DNA of 64,000 nucleotides from Flavobacterium sp. (GCF_017744675.1 NZ_JAGIAV010000001.1:374498-438497); one strand, 5' to 3'. Shown: positions 24,153-34,544, numbered from the stretch's first letter. Made by a program: numbers and translations. The notes: generated by a model not told the origin, from the sequence alone.

Positions 24153-25592
24153 ATGGTATTAAGCAGATTTTGGTTAGCGATTTTTATTTCTTCGATTGTT
24201 TTTATTGTGGTGAGTTTGTTTACTGCCAACACGTATACCATTGATTCTATTTTGAATGGAAAGAAGGACGATCCGATTTTGGTTTCAGAAAAATACGTTG
24301 AAGAACTTCCTGCTTTCTTAAAAGACAGCATTAAAAAAGCGCCAGATCAGACCATGATTATCAATCGTGATACGCTAAATGCCGACACGACTTACGTTTA
24401 CAAAAACAAAACCGTAAAAATTTATAGCGGACTTCAGAAATCTGATGGTTTATTGCCAACTTGTAAAAGCACTTTGGTTGATTTAATTCTGCCTCTTATC
24501 GCCTACCTAGCTTTTTTCTGCGGATTGATGGAGCTTTTAATCGTTTCTGGAGCTTCTGGAAAATTAGCAAAAGCTTTAAGTCCTGTATTTGTGAAAGTGT
24601 TTCCTAGTATTCCACAAAACCACCCTTCGATTTCTTACATGACTTTGAATTTTGCTGCCAATTTCTTGGGATTAGATTCGGCTGCAACTCCGTTTGGATT
24701 GAAAGCCATGGAAAGTTTGCAGGAAATAAATCCCGAAAAAGACAAAGCTAGTGATGCGCAAATCATGTTTATGTGCCTTCACGCATCTGGATTGACCTTA
24801 ATCGCAACTTCAATTATTGGTTATCGTGCCGCAGCAAATGCTAGTAATCCCGCCGATGTTATGCTGCCTTGTATCATAACTTCGTTTATCGGAACTATTG
24901 CCGCTTTCCTGATTGTGGGAATCAAACAAAAAATCAATTTTAAAAGTGCTTCGCTTCTTATTGGCTTAATGGTTTTGATCGCGGCTATTGTAAGTTTGCT
25001 GATGTATGTCAATCATTTAGATTTAATCGGAAAAAACTATTTCACTTCTAACCTGTCTGGATTAATTTTAATTGCAATTATTGCCTTTACCTTGATTTTC
25101 TCTTTCCGCCATGAAAGGAAATTCAAAGAAGCTGAAACGACTGTTTTCGATACTTTCGTTGTTGGTGCCAATAACGGAGTTAAAACTGGAGTTACGATTT
25201 TCCCTTATGTTTTGGGAATGTTGGTTGCGATTTCGTTATTCAGAAATAGCGGTTTATTCGAAATTATTAGCGACGGAATTGCTTTTGTTTTCTCGAATAT
25301 GGGAGTAAATAAAGAAATTACAAATGCCTTGCCAGTTGCAATGCTTCGTCCGTTTAGTTCTGCGGGTTCAAGAGGTTTCCTAATCGATTCTATGAACACA
25401 TTTGGAGCCGATTCTTTAACCGCTAGATTGAGCAGTATTTTCCAGTGTAGCGCCGAAAGCACCTTCTACGTAATTGCGGTTTATTTTGGATCTGTAAATA
25501 TCAAAAACACACGTTACGCTTTGGGCACCATGCTTTTGGTAGATTTGATCTGCGTGATTACAGCGATTTTTGTTGCGACTTGGTTTTTTTAA
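24153..25592 (+). CDS. SpmA/SpmB-type nucleoside-recognition (Gate) membrane protein
   Basis: A 479-residue inner-membrane protein fusing the two 'spore maturation' halves SpmA and SpmB, as is usual in Bacteroidota. Each half carries a Gate (nucleoside-recognition) domain. Features include the N-terminal anchor MVLSRFWLAIFISSIVFIVV, a 90-residue extracytoplasmic segment, and then many helices with the conserved pieces MTLNFAANFLGLDSAATPFG and LRPFSSAGSRGFLIDSMNTFG. The name reflects homology only, since these bacteria do not form spores. Transport is likely. The frame opens at TTG (24108), but ATG 24153 begins at the signal-anchor; TACTTTTG at 24097-24104 fits a -7 box. Confidence 0.85.
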   Translation: MVLSRFWLAIFISSIVFIVVSLFTANTYTIDSILNGKKDDPILVSEKYVEELPAFLKDSIKKAPDQTMIINRDTLNADTTYVYKNKTVKIYSGLQKSDGLLPTCKSTLVDLILPLIAYLAFFCGLMELLIVSGASGKLAKALSPVFVKVFPSIPQNHPSISYMTLNFAANFLGLDSAATPFGLKAMESLQEINPEKDKASDAQIMFMCLHASGLTLIATSIIGYRAAANASNPADVMLPCIITSFIGTIAAFLIVGIKQKINFKSASLLIGLMVLIAAIVSLLMYVNHLDLIGKNYFTSNLSGLILIAIIAFTLIFSFRHERKFKEAETTVFDTFVVGANNGVKTGVTIFPYVLGMLVAISLFRNSGLFEIISDGIAFVFSNMGVNKEITNALPVAMLRPFSSAGSRGFLIDSMNTFGADSLTARLSSIFQCSAESTFYVIAVYFGSVNIKNTRYALGTMLLVDLICVITAIFVATWFF

Positions 25593-25678
25593 AAAATAAA
25601 GATCAATATTTCTTCAACAAAATATCTTCCTAAATACCTTTATTACAAAGAATAAAAACAAATTAATTAAAGTTTTAA

Positions 25679-25731
25679 AAGAAGACATGAGAGTAATTAA
25701 ATTTACAATTCATGCTCTTCTTTTTTATTTT
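25679..25731 (+). terminator. Probable terminator
   Basis: Imperfect hairpin aaagaagacatga / tcatgctcttcttttt with an AT-rich loop and a T run, about 90 bases after the preceding stop codon. Confidence 0.5.
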
Positions 25732-25809
25732 TCTTCAAAAAATTCCCATAATTTTATATTTTAGAGGTTTCTCTAGAAATAAAAAAACAAATTAAAATAT
25801 CTCCCCAAG

Positions 25810-26556
25810 ATGAAAATCCATACCCTTCTTTTTTCCCTTCTTATTTTTGTCGGATGTCAAAAAACAAAACCTACAGATGCTGCACCACCAACAGCAGAAA
25901 TTATAGAACCGCAAGAAACTTTGGAGGTTTCAGCAAATGAAAAAATCATTAAAACAGACACGCTAACTATTTCTACTGACGGAACAGAATCTTCTACAGA
26001 TTTTATTCTGGCCCATTTGGTAGATCAGCAAGCAGACAAAGACAGTATCGTAACTGTAAAATACCGACTGGATTTTTATCAGAATAAAACCAAAACAGCA
26101 TCTTCTAAAATTGCCATAAAAGGTTTTCAAAAAGGCTCTGAATGGATGGCATCTTACGGACTAACATCTGAGACTTCTAAAAATTCTCCATTTATACAAA
26201 TCACCGTTGGATATCCTGCATGCGGTTATGCACATGACAACTATCTTTATTATTTAAAAAACAGTGACTTGCAGTTGGTACATCAGTGGAGCTCTATGAC
26301 CGACAGTGGCTGGGGTAGCTGGGTTGAAATAGTAAATCCTACTACCAAATCTGATCCAAAATCCTTTTATTGCAAAACTGTTGCGTTTGTGCCCGCAGAT
26401 GAAGATGAAAACCTAGACATGGGAGTTCTTTCGCATTCAGACTCAATCTCTTTCGAATTAAAAGACAATAGATGGAAAAAGATGTTGCTGTCTGCCAAAG
26501 ACAAACCTTACTTTGAAAAAAAGATGACGTTTGACCAATTTAATGCCGCAGAATAA
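25810..26556 (+). CDS. Lipoprotein of unknown function
   Basis: A 248-residue exported lipoprotein. The signal MKIHTLLFSLLIFVGC ends in a lipobox with Cys16 as the acylated residue. A Pro/Glu/Thr-rich linker follows (TDAAPPTAEIIEPQETLEV), then a compact domain of about 180 residues with two cysteines (GYPACGYAHDNYLYYLKNSDLQLVHQ; KSFYCKTVAF). No domain family is recognised. Single gene between the terminator at 25.7 kb and fumarase. Confidence 0.7.
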   Translation: MKIHTLLFSLLIFVGCQKTKPTDAAPPTAEIIEPQETLEVSANEKIIKTDTLTISTDGTESSTDFILAHLVDQQADKDSIVTVKYRLDFYQNKTKTASSKIAIKGFQKGSEWMASYGLTSETSKNSPFIQITVGYPACGYAHDNYLYYLKNSDLQLVHQWSSMTDSGWGSWVEIVNPTTKSDPKSFYCKTVAFVPADEDENLDMGVLSHSDSISFELKDNRWKKMLLSAKDKPYFEKKMTFDQFNAAE

Positions 26557-26608
26557 AAATAGCTGCAGAACAGTCCTAATTCAAATTCTTTCTTAGGTAA
26601 ATAATTTC

Positions 26609-26616
26609 TAAATTTG
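26609..26616 (+). promoter_or_regulatory. -7 box (TAAATTTG) upstream of fumarase
   Basis: TAAATTTG matches the TAnnTTTG consensus and lies 15 bases before the ATG. No clear -33 element was seen. Confidence 0.35.
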
Positions 26617-26631
26617 TAAAAAAACAAAATA

Positions 26632-28236
26632 ATGATTGATTTTATATACCAAGATCCTTATCCGATCTTAAAGGATGATACGCAGTACCGCAAAATTACT
26701 TCTGATTTTGTGAAAGTGGAAAAATTTGGAGAACGTGAAGTTTTAACCGTTGATCCAAAAGCTTTAGAATTATTGGCTGAAGAAGCTTTGACAGATGTTT
26801 CGTTTATGTTGAGAACGACCCATTTGCAAAAACTAAGAAAAATTCTAGACGATCCAGAAGCAACAGACAACGATCGTTTCGTAGCTTACAACTTGCTTCA
26901 AAATGCTTCTGTAGCTGCCGAAGGGCAATTGCCAAGCTGTCAAGATACTGGAACTGCGATTGTAATGGCAAAAAAAGGCGAAAGCATTTTTACTGGTGTT
27001 GATGATGCAGAATGGTTAAGCCGAGGTATTTTCAATACGTATCAAAAAAGAAATTTGCGTTATTCTCAGATTGTTCCGATTTCGATGTTTGAAGAAAAGA
27101 ATTCAGGATCAAATCTACCTGCGCAAATTGATATTTATGCTAAAAAAGGATCTTCTTACGACTTTTTGTTTATGGCAAAAGGCGGAGGATCTGCAAACAA
27201 AACATACTTATACCAACAGACAAAATCGTTGTTGAATGAAAAATCGTTAGACGAATTCATTCGCACCAAAATCAAAGATTTAGGAACTTCTGCTTGTCCT
27301 CCATACCACTTAGCTTTGGTTATTGGTGGAACTTCTGCAGAAGCGAACTTAAGCGCTGTTAAAAAAGCATCTGCTGGATATTACGATCATCTTCCAACTT
27401 CAGGAAACATGTCTGGTCAAGCTTTCCGTGATTTTGAATGGGAAGAGAGAGTTCAGAAAATCTGCCAAGAAAGTGCTATTGGCGCGCAGTTTGGAGGAAA
27501 ATATTTCACACACGACGTTCGTGTAATCCGTTTGCCTCGCCACGCGGCTTCTTGTCCGGTTGGATTAGGAGTTTCTTGTTCTGCAGATAGAAATATCAAA
27601 GGAAAAATTACCAAAGACGGAATCTTTGTTGAGCAGTTAGAAACAAACCCAAAACAATTTTTACCAGAAACAGCTCCACATTTGGAAGCTCCTGTAGAAA
27701 TTGATTTAGATCAGCCAATGGCAGATATTTTGGCAAAACTGTCTCAATATCCAATTAAGACTCGTTTAAAACTAAACGGAACTGTAATTGTTGCTCGAGA
27801 TATTGCTCACGCAAAAATCAAAGAATTGTTAGACGCTGGAAAACCAATGCCAGAATATTTTAAAAATCACCCTGTTTATTATGCTGGTCCTGCAAAAACT
27901 CCTGAGGGAATGGCTTCTGGAAGTTTCGGACCTACAACGGCAGGACGTATGGACGTTTATGTGGATGAATTCCAGAAAAATGGCGGAAGTATGATCATGC
28001 TAGCAAAAGGAAACCGTACCAAACAAGTTACCGATGCCTGCAACAAATACGGCGGATTCTATTTGGGTTCTATCGGTGGTCCTGCGGCTATCTTAGCTCA
28101 AGATAACATTCTTAAAGTAGAAGTTGTTGATTTTGAAGAATTAGGAATGGAAGCGGTTCGTAAAATCACTGTTAAAGATTTTCCTGCTTTTATTATTACC
28201 GATGATAAAGGAAATGATTTCTTTGCTGACTTATAA
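26632..28236 (+). CDS. Class I (iron-sulfur) fumarate hydratase
   Basis: A 534-residue TCA-cycle enzyme that interconverts fumarate and malate with an oxygen-sensitive [4Fe-4S] cluster. It is the single-chain class I form with alpha and beta parts fused. Cluster cysteines are Cys103 ([11 protein letters not shown]), Cys222 ([10 protein letters not shown]) and Cys316 (GVSCSADRN), with the same spacing as Cys105/224/318 of E. coli FumA. The C-terminal part carries [15 protein letters not shown] and [17 protein letters not shown], the beta-domain substrate-binding loops. Single gene. The downstream spacer has a terminator enclosed by inverted arms. Confidence 0.95.
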   Translation: MIDFIYQDPYPILKDDTQYRKITSDFVKVEKFGEREVLTVDPKALELLAEEALTDVSFMLRTTHLQKLRKILDDPEATDNDRFVAYNLLQNASVAAEGQLPSCQDTGTAIVMAKKGESIFTGVDDAEWLSRGIFNTYQKRNLRYSQIVPISMFEEKNSGSNLPAQIDIYAKKGSSYDFLFMAKGGGSANKTYLYQQTKSLLNEKSLDEFIRTKIKDLGTSACPPYHLALVIGGTSAEANLSAVKKASAGYYDHLPTSGNMSGQAFRDFEWEERVQKICQESAIGAQFGGKYFTHDVRVIRLPRHAASCPVGLGVSCSADRNIKGKITKDGIFVEQLETNPKQFLPETAPHLEAPVEIDLDQPMADILAKLSQYPIKTRLKLNGTVIVARDIAHAKIKELLDAGKPMPEYFKNHPVYYAGPAKTPEGMASGSFGPTTAGRMDVYVDEFQKNGGSMIMLAKGNRTKQVTDACNKYGGFYLGSIGGPAAILAQDNILKVEVVDFEELGMEAVRKITVKDFPAFIITDDKGNDFFADL

Positions 28237-28241
28237 AAGAT

Positions 28242-28379
28242 CTTAACCGCAAAGAACGCGAAGATTTACGCGAAGTTCGCGAAGAAAATTTATAAAAAAC
28301 AAAACCCGCCCAATATGGACGGGTTTTTGTTTTTTATACTTAGCGTACCTTGCGTAAATCTTAGCGCCTTTGCGGTTAA
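28242..28379. repeat. Inverted 'ctttgcggttaa' arms around a terminator
   Basis: Left arm 28242-28284 (cttaaccgcaaag...gcgaag words) and right arm 28339-28379 (its imperfect inverse, ending tttgcggttaa) flank the terminator at 28300-28328. The arms are made of 'cgcgaag'/'ttacgcgaa' words. The unit lies between convergent genes, fumarase (+) and the PAS protein (-). Confidence 0.8.
28300..28330. terminator. Bidirectional terminator
   Basis: Hairpin aaaacccgcc / ggacgggttttt around a short loop, with A-rich sequence on the left and Ts on the right, serving both convergent genes. Confidence 0.8.
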
Positions 28380-28384
28380 ACAAA

Positions 28385-28885
28385 TCAAGCGCTCATGTCC
28401 TGCTTTTCGAAGGCTATAAAATGTGATATTTCGCCTTTTAGATTATAAATCGGCGAAGCATCTATTTTGCATTTGTAAGTTTGACCGTTCTTTCTATAAT
28501 TTTCTAGGGTTTTGGCAAAAGGAATCTTCATTTTTACCGCTTCTCTAATTTCTTTTAAATCTTTTTGTGAAGTTGCTGGGCCTTGAAACATCTTTGGTGT
28601 TTTTCCTAAGATTTCTTCTTCTCTGTAACCTGTCATTTTTTTAATTCCGCTTGACGCAAAAACGATTTTCAAATCTAAATCGGTTATTAAAACCACTTCA
28701 TTTTTGATTCTTTCCTGAATATTGAGCATCGTTTCGTCCCAGGTAAATTCATCTGAGATTTTATTTACCCTTTTCAAATCAACACTAAACGCTTTAAGCT
28801 CATTCAGATATTCATAATGAAAATCCCAAGAGAGAATTGGAACTGAATTTCGCTGTTGCGAATCTTCGGAATTTTTATTTTTCAT
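28385..28885 (-). CDS. Single PAS-domain protein
   Basis: A 166-residue cytoplasmic sensor protein. A PAS domain covers about residues 60-166 (VVLITDLDLKIVFASSGIKKMTGYREEEILGKTPKMFQGP, then a PAC-like end with CKIDASPIYNLKGEISHFIAFE). There is no kinase, GGDEF or DNA-binding output domain, and the chain ends directly after PAS. The 'FQGP' at the helix resembles flavin-binding LOV-type sequence, but the cysteine of the LOV NCRFLQ motif is absent (TPKMFQGP), so photochemistry is unlikely. The ATG at 28885 is preferred to GTG at 28900. It probably works with a partner. Confidence 0.82.
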   Translation of the reverse strand: MKNKNSEDSQQRNSVPILSWDFHYEYLNELKAFSVDLKRVNKISDEFTWDETMLNIQERIKNEVVLITDLDLKIVFASSGIKKMTGYREEEILGKTPKMFQGPATSQKDLKEIREAVKMKIPFAKTLENYRKNGQTYKCKIDASPIYNLKGEISHFIAFEKQDMSA

Positions 28886-28987
28886 ACAAAAATAATTCAC
28901 AAGACAGATAAATCTTTTTACTCAAAGATAACAGAAAAATCCTGTTATATAAAGTCTTGAATCTTAATATACGATTAAAAAACATCA

Positions 28988-30070
28988 TTAAAATGTAAAT
29001 TTTAACTGAACTGCAACCGCTTTTTTCACTTCATTATTCAAGTTGCTCAACGAAATTCCAAGCAGTCGTACCGAATCTTTCATTTTTTCCTGATACAATA
29101 GCTCCTCAACATTTTCCATAATCAAACTTTTATCAGAAATAAAATAGGGCAATGTTTTGCTTCTTGTTTGTTGCGAAAAATCGCTGTATTTTATCTTTAG
29201 TGTCACTGTTTTTCCAGAAATATTATGCCTTTGCAGGCGTTTCTCGAGCGAAGTTGCAATTCGTTCCAATTGTTGCATCATGAAAATTTCAGAAGACAAA
29301 TTCACATCAAAAGTATGTTCTGCCGCTACCGACTTGGTAATTCGTGATGATTTCACCTCGCTATTGTGAATGCCGCGAACAACGTGGTAATAAAATGCTC
29401 CAGATTTTCCGAAGTGCTTTTCTAAAAACTCTAGAGATTTGCTTTTCAAATCGGTACCTGTAAAAATTCCGAGCTGATACATTTTTTCAGTGGTAACTTT
29501 TCCAACCCCATAAAACTTACGAATGGGCAAATCTTCCAGAAAAGCTTCTACTTCGTCAGGATTAACTGTTTTCTGTCCATTGGGTTTGTTGTAATCGCTC
29601 GCAATTTTGGCTACAAACTTATTGATTGAAATTCCAGCAGAAGCCGTCAATCCGACTTCATTAAAAATTCTTTGTCTAATTTCCTGCGCCAAAAGGCTTG
29701 CGCTTGGATTTCCTTTTTTGTTTTGTGTAACATCCAAATAAGCTTCGTCAAGCGAAAGAGGCTCAACCAAATCGGTATATTCGTGAAAGATTTTATGAAT
29801 TTTGGACGAAATCTCTTTGTATCGATCAAATCTTGGTCTTACGAAGATAATGTCTGGGCAGTATTTTTTGGCTAAAACTCCGCTAATGGCACTTCGAACA
29901 CCAAACTTTCTGGCTTCGTAACTTGCGGCCGAAACCACACCACGATTCTCAGAACCTCCAACAGCGACAGGTTTTCCTCTTAATTCTGGATTGTCCATTT
30001 GCTCTACCGATGCGTAAAAGGCATCCATATCAATATGAATAATTTTTCGATATGTTGGAGTTTCAGACAT
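28988..30070 (-). CDS. dinB: DNA polymerase IV
   Basis: A 360-residue Y-family translesion polymerase. Palm-domain metal ligands are Asp14 (IHIDMDAFYASVEQ) and Asp108-Glu109 (PLSLDEAYLDV). The finger and thumb motifs (YEARKFGVRS, KTVNPDEVEAFLEDLPIRKFYGVGK) and the little-finger domain (AEHTFDVNLSS..., RSKTLPYFISDKSLI) are in order. The short C-terminus LKFTF could be the beta-clamp-binding end (family: QLxLF-like). Single gene on the minus strand. No LexA-type operator was noticed. Confidence 0.95.
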   Translation of the reverse strand: MSETPTYRKIIHIDMDAFYASVEQMDNPELRGKPVAVGGSENRGVVSAASYEARKFGVRSAISGVLAKKYCPDIIFVRPRFDRYKEISSKIHKIFHEYTDLVEPLSLDEAYLDVTQNKKGNPSASLLAQEIRQRIFNEVGLTASAGISINKFVAKIASDYNKPNGQKTVNPDEVEAFLEDLPIRKFYGVGKVTTEKMYQLGIFTGTDLKSKSLEFLEKHFGKSGAFYYHVVRGIHNSEVKSSRITKSVAAEHTFDVNLSSEIFMMQQLERIATSLEKRLQRHNISGKTVTLKIKYSDFSQQTRSKTLPYFISDKSLIMENVEELLYQEKMKDSVRLLGISLSNLNNEVKKAVAVQLKFTF

Positions 30071-30210
30071 TTTGCAAATTTACTGAGGAAAAACAATAAA
30101 AAAGTACTGTAAGTAGTTATAAATCATATCAATTTTTAAAGAATCTGAATTCGATGAGTTCAAACCAATTATTCTTTCTATTTTTGTTCTTCTACTCGAA
30201 AAATTAAATA

Positions 30211-30945
30211 ATGCGAACATTTGTTATAGGTGACATTCACGGCGGATTACTTGCACTTGAACAAGTGCTCGAGAGAGCCAAAGTTACTACTAAAGATACT
30301 CTAATTTTTTTGGGCGATTATGTTGACGGCTGGAGTCAGTCTGTTGAAGTAATTGACTATTTGATTGATTTAAAAAGCAAACAGAACTGCATCTGCATAA
30401 GAGGAAATCACGATCAGCTTGCTTTAGAGTGGCTTGAAAACAGACACGATGATTTAGACGAAGAAACATGGTTTAAACATGGCGGAAAAGCAACTGTTGA
30501 AGGTTATGCCAAAATTTCGGAAGAGAAAAAGAAAGCTCATATCGAATTTCTAGAAAATCTTCAAGATTATTACCTTGATGATCAAAATCGTTTGTTTGTT
30601 CATGCTGGTTTTACCAATTTAAATGGCGTAAAATGGGAATATTTTTCGAAGCTATTTTATTGGGACAGAACTCTTTGGGAAACTGCTCTCTCTTTAGACC
30701 CAAAATTAAAAGAAGACGACGTACACTATCCTAAAAGATTTACCGTTTATAAGGAAGTTTATATTGGCCACACTCCTGTTACACGAATCGGCGAGACGGT
30801 TCCTATAAACAAAGCTTGCGTCTGGAATGTAGATACGGGAGCAGCATTTAGAGGTCCGCTTACTATTTTAGACGTCGACACCAAGGAATACTGGCAAAGC
30901 GAACCACTTAACGAACTCTATTTTAACGAAAAAGGTAGGAATTAA
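30211..30945 (+). CDS. Metallophosphoesterase (serine/threonine phosphatase-like)
   Basis: A 244-residue phosphatase of the calcineurin-like fold, related to PrpA/ApaH-type bacterial PPP enzymes. The metal-site motifs are GDIHGG (residues 7-12; Asp8 and His10), GDYVDG (35-40; Asp36) and RGNHDQ (64-69; Asn66 and His67). Later histidines occur in HAGFTNLNG and IGHTPV. Substrate may be a phosphoprotein or diadenosine tetraphosphate. Start ATG at 30211 begins right at the first strand. The next gene follows 50 bases later. Confidence 0.9.
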   Translation: MRTFVIGDIHGGLLALEQVLERAKVTTKDTLIFLGDYVDGWSQSVEVIDYLIDLKSKQNCICIRGNHDQLALEWLENRHDDLDEETWFKHGGKATVEGYAKISEEKKKAHIEFLENLQDYYLDDQNRLFVHAGFTNLNGVKWEYFSKLFYWDRTLWETALSLDPKLKEDDVHYPKRFTVYKEVYIGHTPVTRIGETVPINKACVWNVDTGAAFRGPLTILDVDTKEYWQSEPLNELYFNEKGRN

Positions 30946-30995
30946 TTTATTTAAAAGATTAAATTTGCTGCCAAAATAATTAATATTAAATTTTT

Positions 30996-31523
30996 ATGAA
31001 AAAGGTTTTTACACTCTTGTTTTTAGTATCATTCGGATTTATTAATGCTCAACATGCTTTTACAGGTAAAGGCGATACAAGAGTAAACGTTGGTGCTAAT
31101 TTACAAGATGGTGGATCTGGAATTCAAGGTTCTATCGATTTTGGTTTAGGAGAAAATTTCTCTGTTGGATTGGTTGCTAATTATTTGTTAGGCGTTGACA
31201 ATTTTAATGGTTTCTACCATGGAAGTTCTTCTGTTTATAATGATGCACAACCAGATTTCTCAGATCGTTTTGATGCGAAGGCAAGAATGAATGCTAACTT
31301 ATCTAGCGTAATTGGTGTTGAACAATTAGACGTTTACCCTGGTTTAAGCTTAGGTTTGCACAATTTTGGAGGACACGTTGGTGGTCGTTATTTCTTTACT
31401 GACGGATTCGGTGTTTTCACAGAAATCGGATTTCCTATTGCAAAATACGGTTCAAACAATGATCCTTTTTATCATTTGAACAATCAAGCTACTTTCAGTT
31501 TAGGAGCTTCTTTCAACCTATAA
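30996..31523 (+). CDS. Outer-membrane beta-barrel-like protein (DUF6646-like)
   Basis: A 175-residue exported protein with signal peptide MKKVFTLLFLVSFGFINA. The mature part is a run of glycine-rich amphipathic strands (GDTRVNVGANLQDGGSGIQGSIDFGLGENFSVGLVANYLLG) and ends in a phenylalanine-containing strand (ATFSLGASFNL), the usual signature of an outer-membrane barrel. It resembles a conserved Flavobacteriaceae family known to me only as a DUF. A TAAATTTG box lies at 30960-30967. Confidence 0.7.
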   Translation: MKKVFTLLFLVSFGFINAQHAFTGKGDTRVNVGANLQDGGSGIQGSIDFGLGENFSVGLVANYLLGVDNFNGFYHGSSSVYNDAQPDFSDRFDAKARMNANLSSVIGVEQLDVYPGLSLGLHNFGGHVGGRYFFTDGFGVFTEIGFPIAKYGSNNDPFYHLNNQATFSLGASFNL

Positions 31524-31540
31524 TCAATATTTTGTGTTTT

Positions 31541-31604
31541 GCCACAAAGGCTCGAAGTCACAAAGTTTCAAAAAATAAAAACCGCTCAAATGAGCGGTTT
31601 TTTT
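31541..31604. terminator. Bidirectional terminator preceded by a 'cacaaag' repeat
   Basis: The hairpin aaaaaccgctc / gagcggttttttt is at 31577-31604, between the beta-barrel gene (+) and the M4 protease gene (-). Just before it, 31541-31570 carries 'gccacaaaggctcgaagtc' / 'acaaagtttc' words like the arms at 18.0 and 56.7 kb, but without a matching right arm. Confidence 0.8.
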
Positions 31605-31630
31605 GTTATAAAAAGATCAAGAAGAACTTC

Positions 31631-34414
31631 TTATTTCTTAATAAATTTCTTAGCAACTCTTTTACTTCCTTTATTTAATTCGATAATGTAAACTCCAGTA
31701 CTTAATGCGCTAACATTTATTGGGCTACCAGAAATTTGTCCCGTGCTAATTTGCTGACCCAACGTATTTGTGATTCTAAATGTAAATCCTGCACTATCCA
31801 ATAATGAAACATTCAGTTCGTCTTCTACTGGATTTGGATATAATGCAAAACTTGATGTTTCTGTAGTTTCAAGCAAACCAGCAACAATTTCTTGATTCAC
31901 AACTGCTCCTGAAGCTGTTATGTTTATTGAGTAATCTTCGACTTGTCCATAAGAAAAACTTTCGCAAGATGTTGGCACTCCATTGTATTTCATAGAAACT
32001 CTAAGTCTTGTTGTTCCAAGAGTTGCCGTTGCTGGAATTGTAATAGTTCCTGATGCTGTTGATGCTGTTGATGTAGCTTTTGTAAAAACCGTTTCGCCAG
32101 AATCTGCAAAATCACCATCTTGATTATAATCTATAAATACAGCATATCCTTCGCTGTAAACCGTAGATGTCCAGCTCGGTGTAATCGTAATTGTATATGC
32201 AGTTCCTCTGGTTGCATTTGTCGAAATTGAAGTATAATTTTCATAACCCGCTGTTCCTGTAGATGTATTATTGATTGTTCCAAATACAACTTTACCAATT
32301 TTTTCGTCTGCGGTATTATTTCCCTGAGAGGTACAATATGTTATCGCAGCAGAAGTAGTTGTAACATTTACTGCATTACTAGCTGCCGAAACATTTCCTG
32401 CAGCATCTTTAGCTTTTACAGTAAAGCTATAAGCTGTTAATGCTGTTAAACCAGTTACTGTATAACTTGTTGTTGTAGACGAACCTTTTAATGTTGTTCC
32501 TTCGTAAATATCATAACCTGTAACAGCTACATTATCTGTTGATGCTGTCCAAGATAAATTGGTCGTTGTACCTGTAGTTCCAGAAGCAGCAAGACTTGTT
32601 GGAGCTGTAGGCGCAACAGTATCGCTAGATCCTACATAAGCAGCACCAATACCTACTGCATAAAATGCATTGGTTGTTGCTATAACTTCAGCTGAACCTG
32701 CACCATACAAATCTATTGCAGATTGTATTCCTGATGTTCTTGCATTTGCATAAGTAGAATTTGCCGTTAAATACACACTCTCTAAACGAAAGGCAATTTT
32801 TGCTGCTTTATCGATAGTGATACCTGTCACGTTATATGTGTTTCCAATATCATTTGTTCCTGATTTACCAACTGATAAAATGTAAAACCAATGATTCAGA
32901 ACTCCTGAATTGGTATGAACACCACAATAATCGTTACTGCTTGTTGGTGTACAGCTTTGGCTCACCCAATTGGTTCCTCCATAAGTATCTGGCTGCCCTT
33001 CTGATTTTGGATTACTCATAGAACGCAAAGCAAGATGCCCCGTTCTTCTTTCTATATCTTCTCCCACCAACCATGTTGATTTTGTTGGTGCAGCACGATA
33101 TTCGATACAAGCTCCCCAAATATCAGAGAAACCTTCATTCATTGCTCCCGATTCTTTTTGATAAGCAAGATTTGCTGTATAAGTACAAACTGCATGTCCT
33201 ATTTCATGTCCAGCAACGTCTACTGAAGTCAAGATATCAAATCCGCCAGTTCCGCTTCCGTCACCATAAGTCATAACACTTCCGTTCCAGAATGCGTTAT
33301 TATTACTTGAATATCCTGCCGCTATTAAATTGTAGTGAACATAACTTTTAATTTTTGCTCCGGCATTGTCATAACTGTTTCTTCCATGAACAATAGACCA
33401 ATAATCATATGTCATTTCAGCCCCCCAATGTGCATCTAATGCTCCATTATCTTTATTTGTATTATTATACTCCGCAGCTGTCCAATTATTGTCGGCATCT
33501 GTAAAATTGGTTGTTGGGTATGTCGCTGTTCTAGCAGAATTATAAGTTTGAATTCCATTCCCTCGAGTTCCATCAGATAAAATATAAGAAGATCCGCTTA
33601 GAGTAGTCTGAATGGTCTGAGTTCCGCTATAGCGTGTCGCTGCATTTGCTGAAACAATGGCCGCTTTAGCATTAGATGTTTCCTTTTGATTTACCTTGGT
33701 AGATTCCAATTTCGCTCCGTGACTATATTCTCCAAGGTGTTTTATGGTCGCATTATAAAACAAGACTTTTCCTGTTTCAGCGTCGATATAAAGATCACCT
33801 CTGCTTAGCGGATTTGTAGCATAGATATCAAACTTATAAGCCAATCGAACTTTATCTGATTTTCTATCCTGGCCTTGTTCTTCCATATCTGGCAATAAAA
33901 CCAATTCCCCTTTTGGTTTTTCATAATCCATCGCAGCAGCGTCTTCAGGCTTTTCCCATAAGTATTCTTTTGCTCCCGTGTAGGCAATCGCTTTAGCAAA
34001 TGCATCCTGACTTGATAATTTTGGAGTAGTTTTTACATTATTGAATGCATAAAACTCACCATTCATAGAAACTAATTTGCCTTCTTTAGAATGTAATGAA
34101 TAATTGGCAAATTCTACTTTGATTCCTTGTTCGTACAATTGAAACTTTTCATGAGTAAAACCCTCTCTGTCTGATTCGGTTTTAACTTTCAAAAAAGACT
34201 GGTTCTCTTTTAATCCGAGTTGTTCTTTAAAAACAGTATTGAAATCTGTTTCCTTGTAGGTAGATTTATCACTAAAAGTGATTAGACTTGGTTGTCCATT
34301 TTCTGATAAATTTTTCTGACTTACCCGCTTGTCTGTATTTTGGGCAAATACAGGCGTTGAAAATGTAAGAATAATAATGGCTGACGCCATAATTTTAGGT
34401 AATTTTCTTTCCAT
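31631..34414 (-). CDS. Secreted M4-family metalloprotease with type 9 sorting domain
   Basis: A 927-residue thermolysin-like protease exported by the type 9 secretion system. In order: signal peptide ([25 protein letters not shown]); FTP-type propeptide to about residue 230; catalytic domain with zinc motif HEIGH at 403-407 and the downstream glutamate ligand in [12 protein letters not shown]; a fibronectin type III domain ([11 protein letters not shown]...VNVTT, about 610-700); a GEVED domain ([14 protein letters not shown]...YGQVEDYSI, about 705-835); and a C-terminal type A sorting domain ([17 protein letters not shown]...[16 protein letters not shown]). The TTG at 34456 is rejected in favour of ATG 34414, which starts the signal peptide. 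Role: digestion of external protein. Confidence 0.95.
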   Translation of the reverse strand: MERKLPKIMASAIIILTFSTPVFAQNTDKRVSQKNLSENGQPSLITFSDKSTYKETDFNTVFKEQLGLKENQSFLKVKTESDREGFTHEKFQLYEQGIKVEFANYSLHSKEGKLVSMNGEFYAFNNVKTTPKLSSQDAFAKAIAYTGAKEYLWEKPEDAAAMDYEKPKGELVLLPDMEEQGQDRKSDKVRLAYKFDIYATNPLSRGDLYIDAETGKVLFYNATIKHLGEYSHGAKLESTKVNQKETSNAKAAIVSANAATRYSGTQTIQTTLSGSSYILSDGTRGNGIQTYNSARTATYPTTNFTDADNNWTAAEYNNTNKDNGALDAHWGAEMTYDYWSIVHGRNSYDNAGAKIKSYVHYNLIAAGYSSNNNAFWNGSVMTYGDGSGTGGFDILTSVDVAGHEIGHAVCTYTANLAYQKESGAMNEGFSDIWGACIEYRAAPTKSTWLVGEDIERRTGHLALRSMSNPKSEGQPDTYGGTNWVSQSCTPTSSNDYCGVHTNSGVLNHWFYILSVGKSGTNDIGNTYNVTGITIDKAAKIAFRLESVYLTANSTYANARTSGIQSAIDLYGAGSAEVIATTNAFYAVGIGAAYVGSSDTVAPTAPTSLAASGTTGTTTNLSWTASTDNVAVTGYDIYEGTTLKGSSTTTSYTVTGLTALTAYSFTVKAKDAAGNVSAASNAVNVTTTSAAITYCTSQGNNTADEKIGKVVFGTINNTSTGTAGYENYTSISTNATRGTAYTITITPSWTSTVYSEGYAVFIDYNQDGDFADSGETVFTKATSTASTASGTITIPATATLGTTRLRVSMKYNGVPTSCESFSYGQVEDYSINITASGAVVNQEIVAGLLETTETSSFALYPNPVEDELNVSLLDSAGFTFRITNTLGQQISTGQISGSPINVSALSTGVYIIELNKGSKRVAKKFIKK

Positions 34415-34514
34415 AATAATGTGGTATTTAAATTTGGTTAAATGGATTACAAACAAAATATTTAATGTAAGTAAATACTTTATTTTGATGTAAAAATATT
34501 TTATTTATGTTATA

Positions 34515-34544
34515 TTATCGATTAAAATTGCCATTAATCGATAA
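34515..34544. promoter_or_regulatory. Perfect inverted repeat, possible operator of the M4 protease gene
   Basis: Arms ttatcgattaa and ttaatcgataa around aattgcca. It lies 101 bases upstream of the protease ATG on the minus strand. No T run follows, so it is not a terminator of a known gene. Confidence 0.4.
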
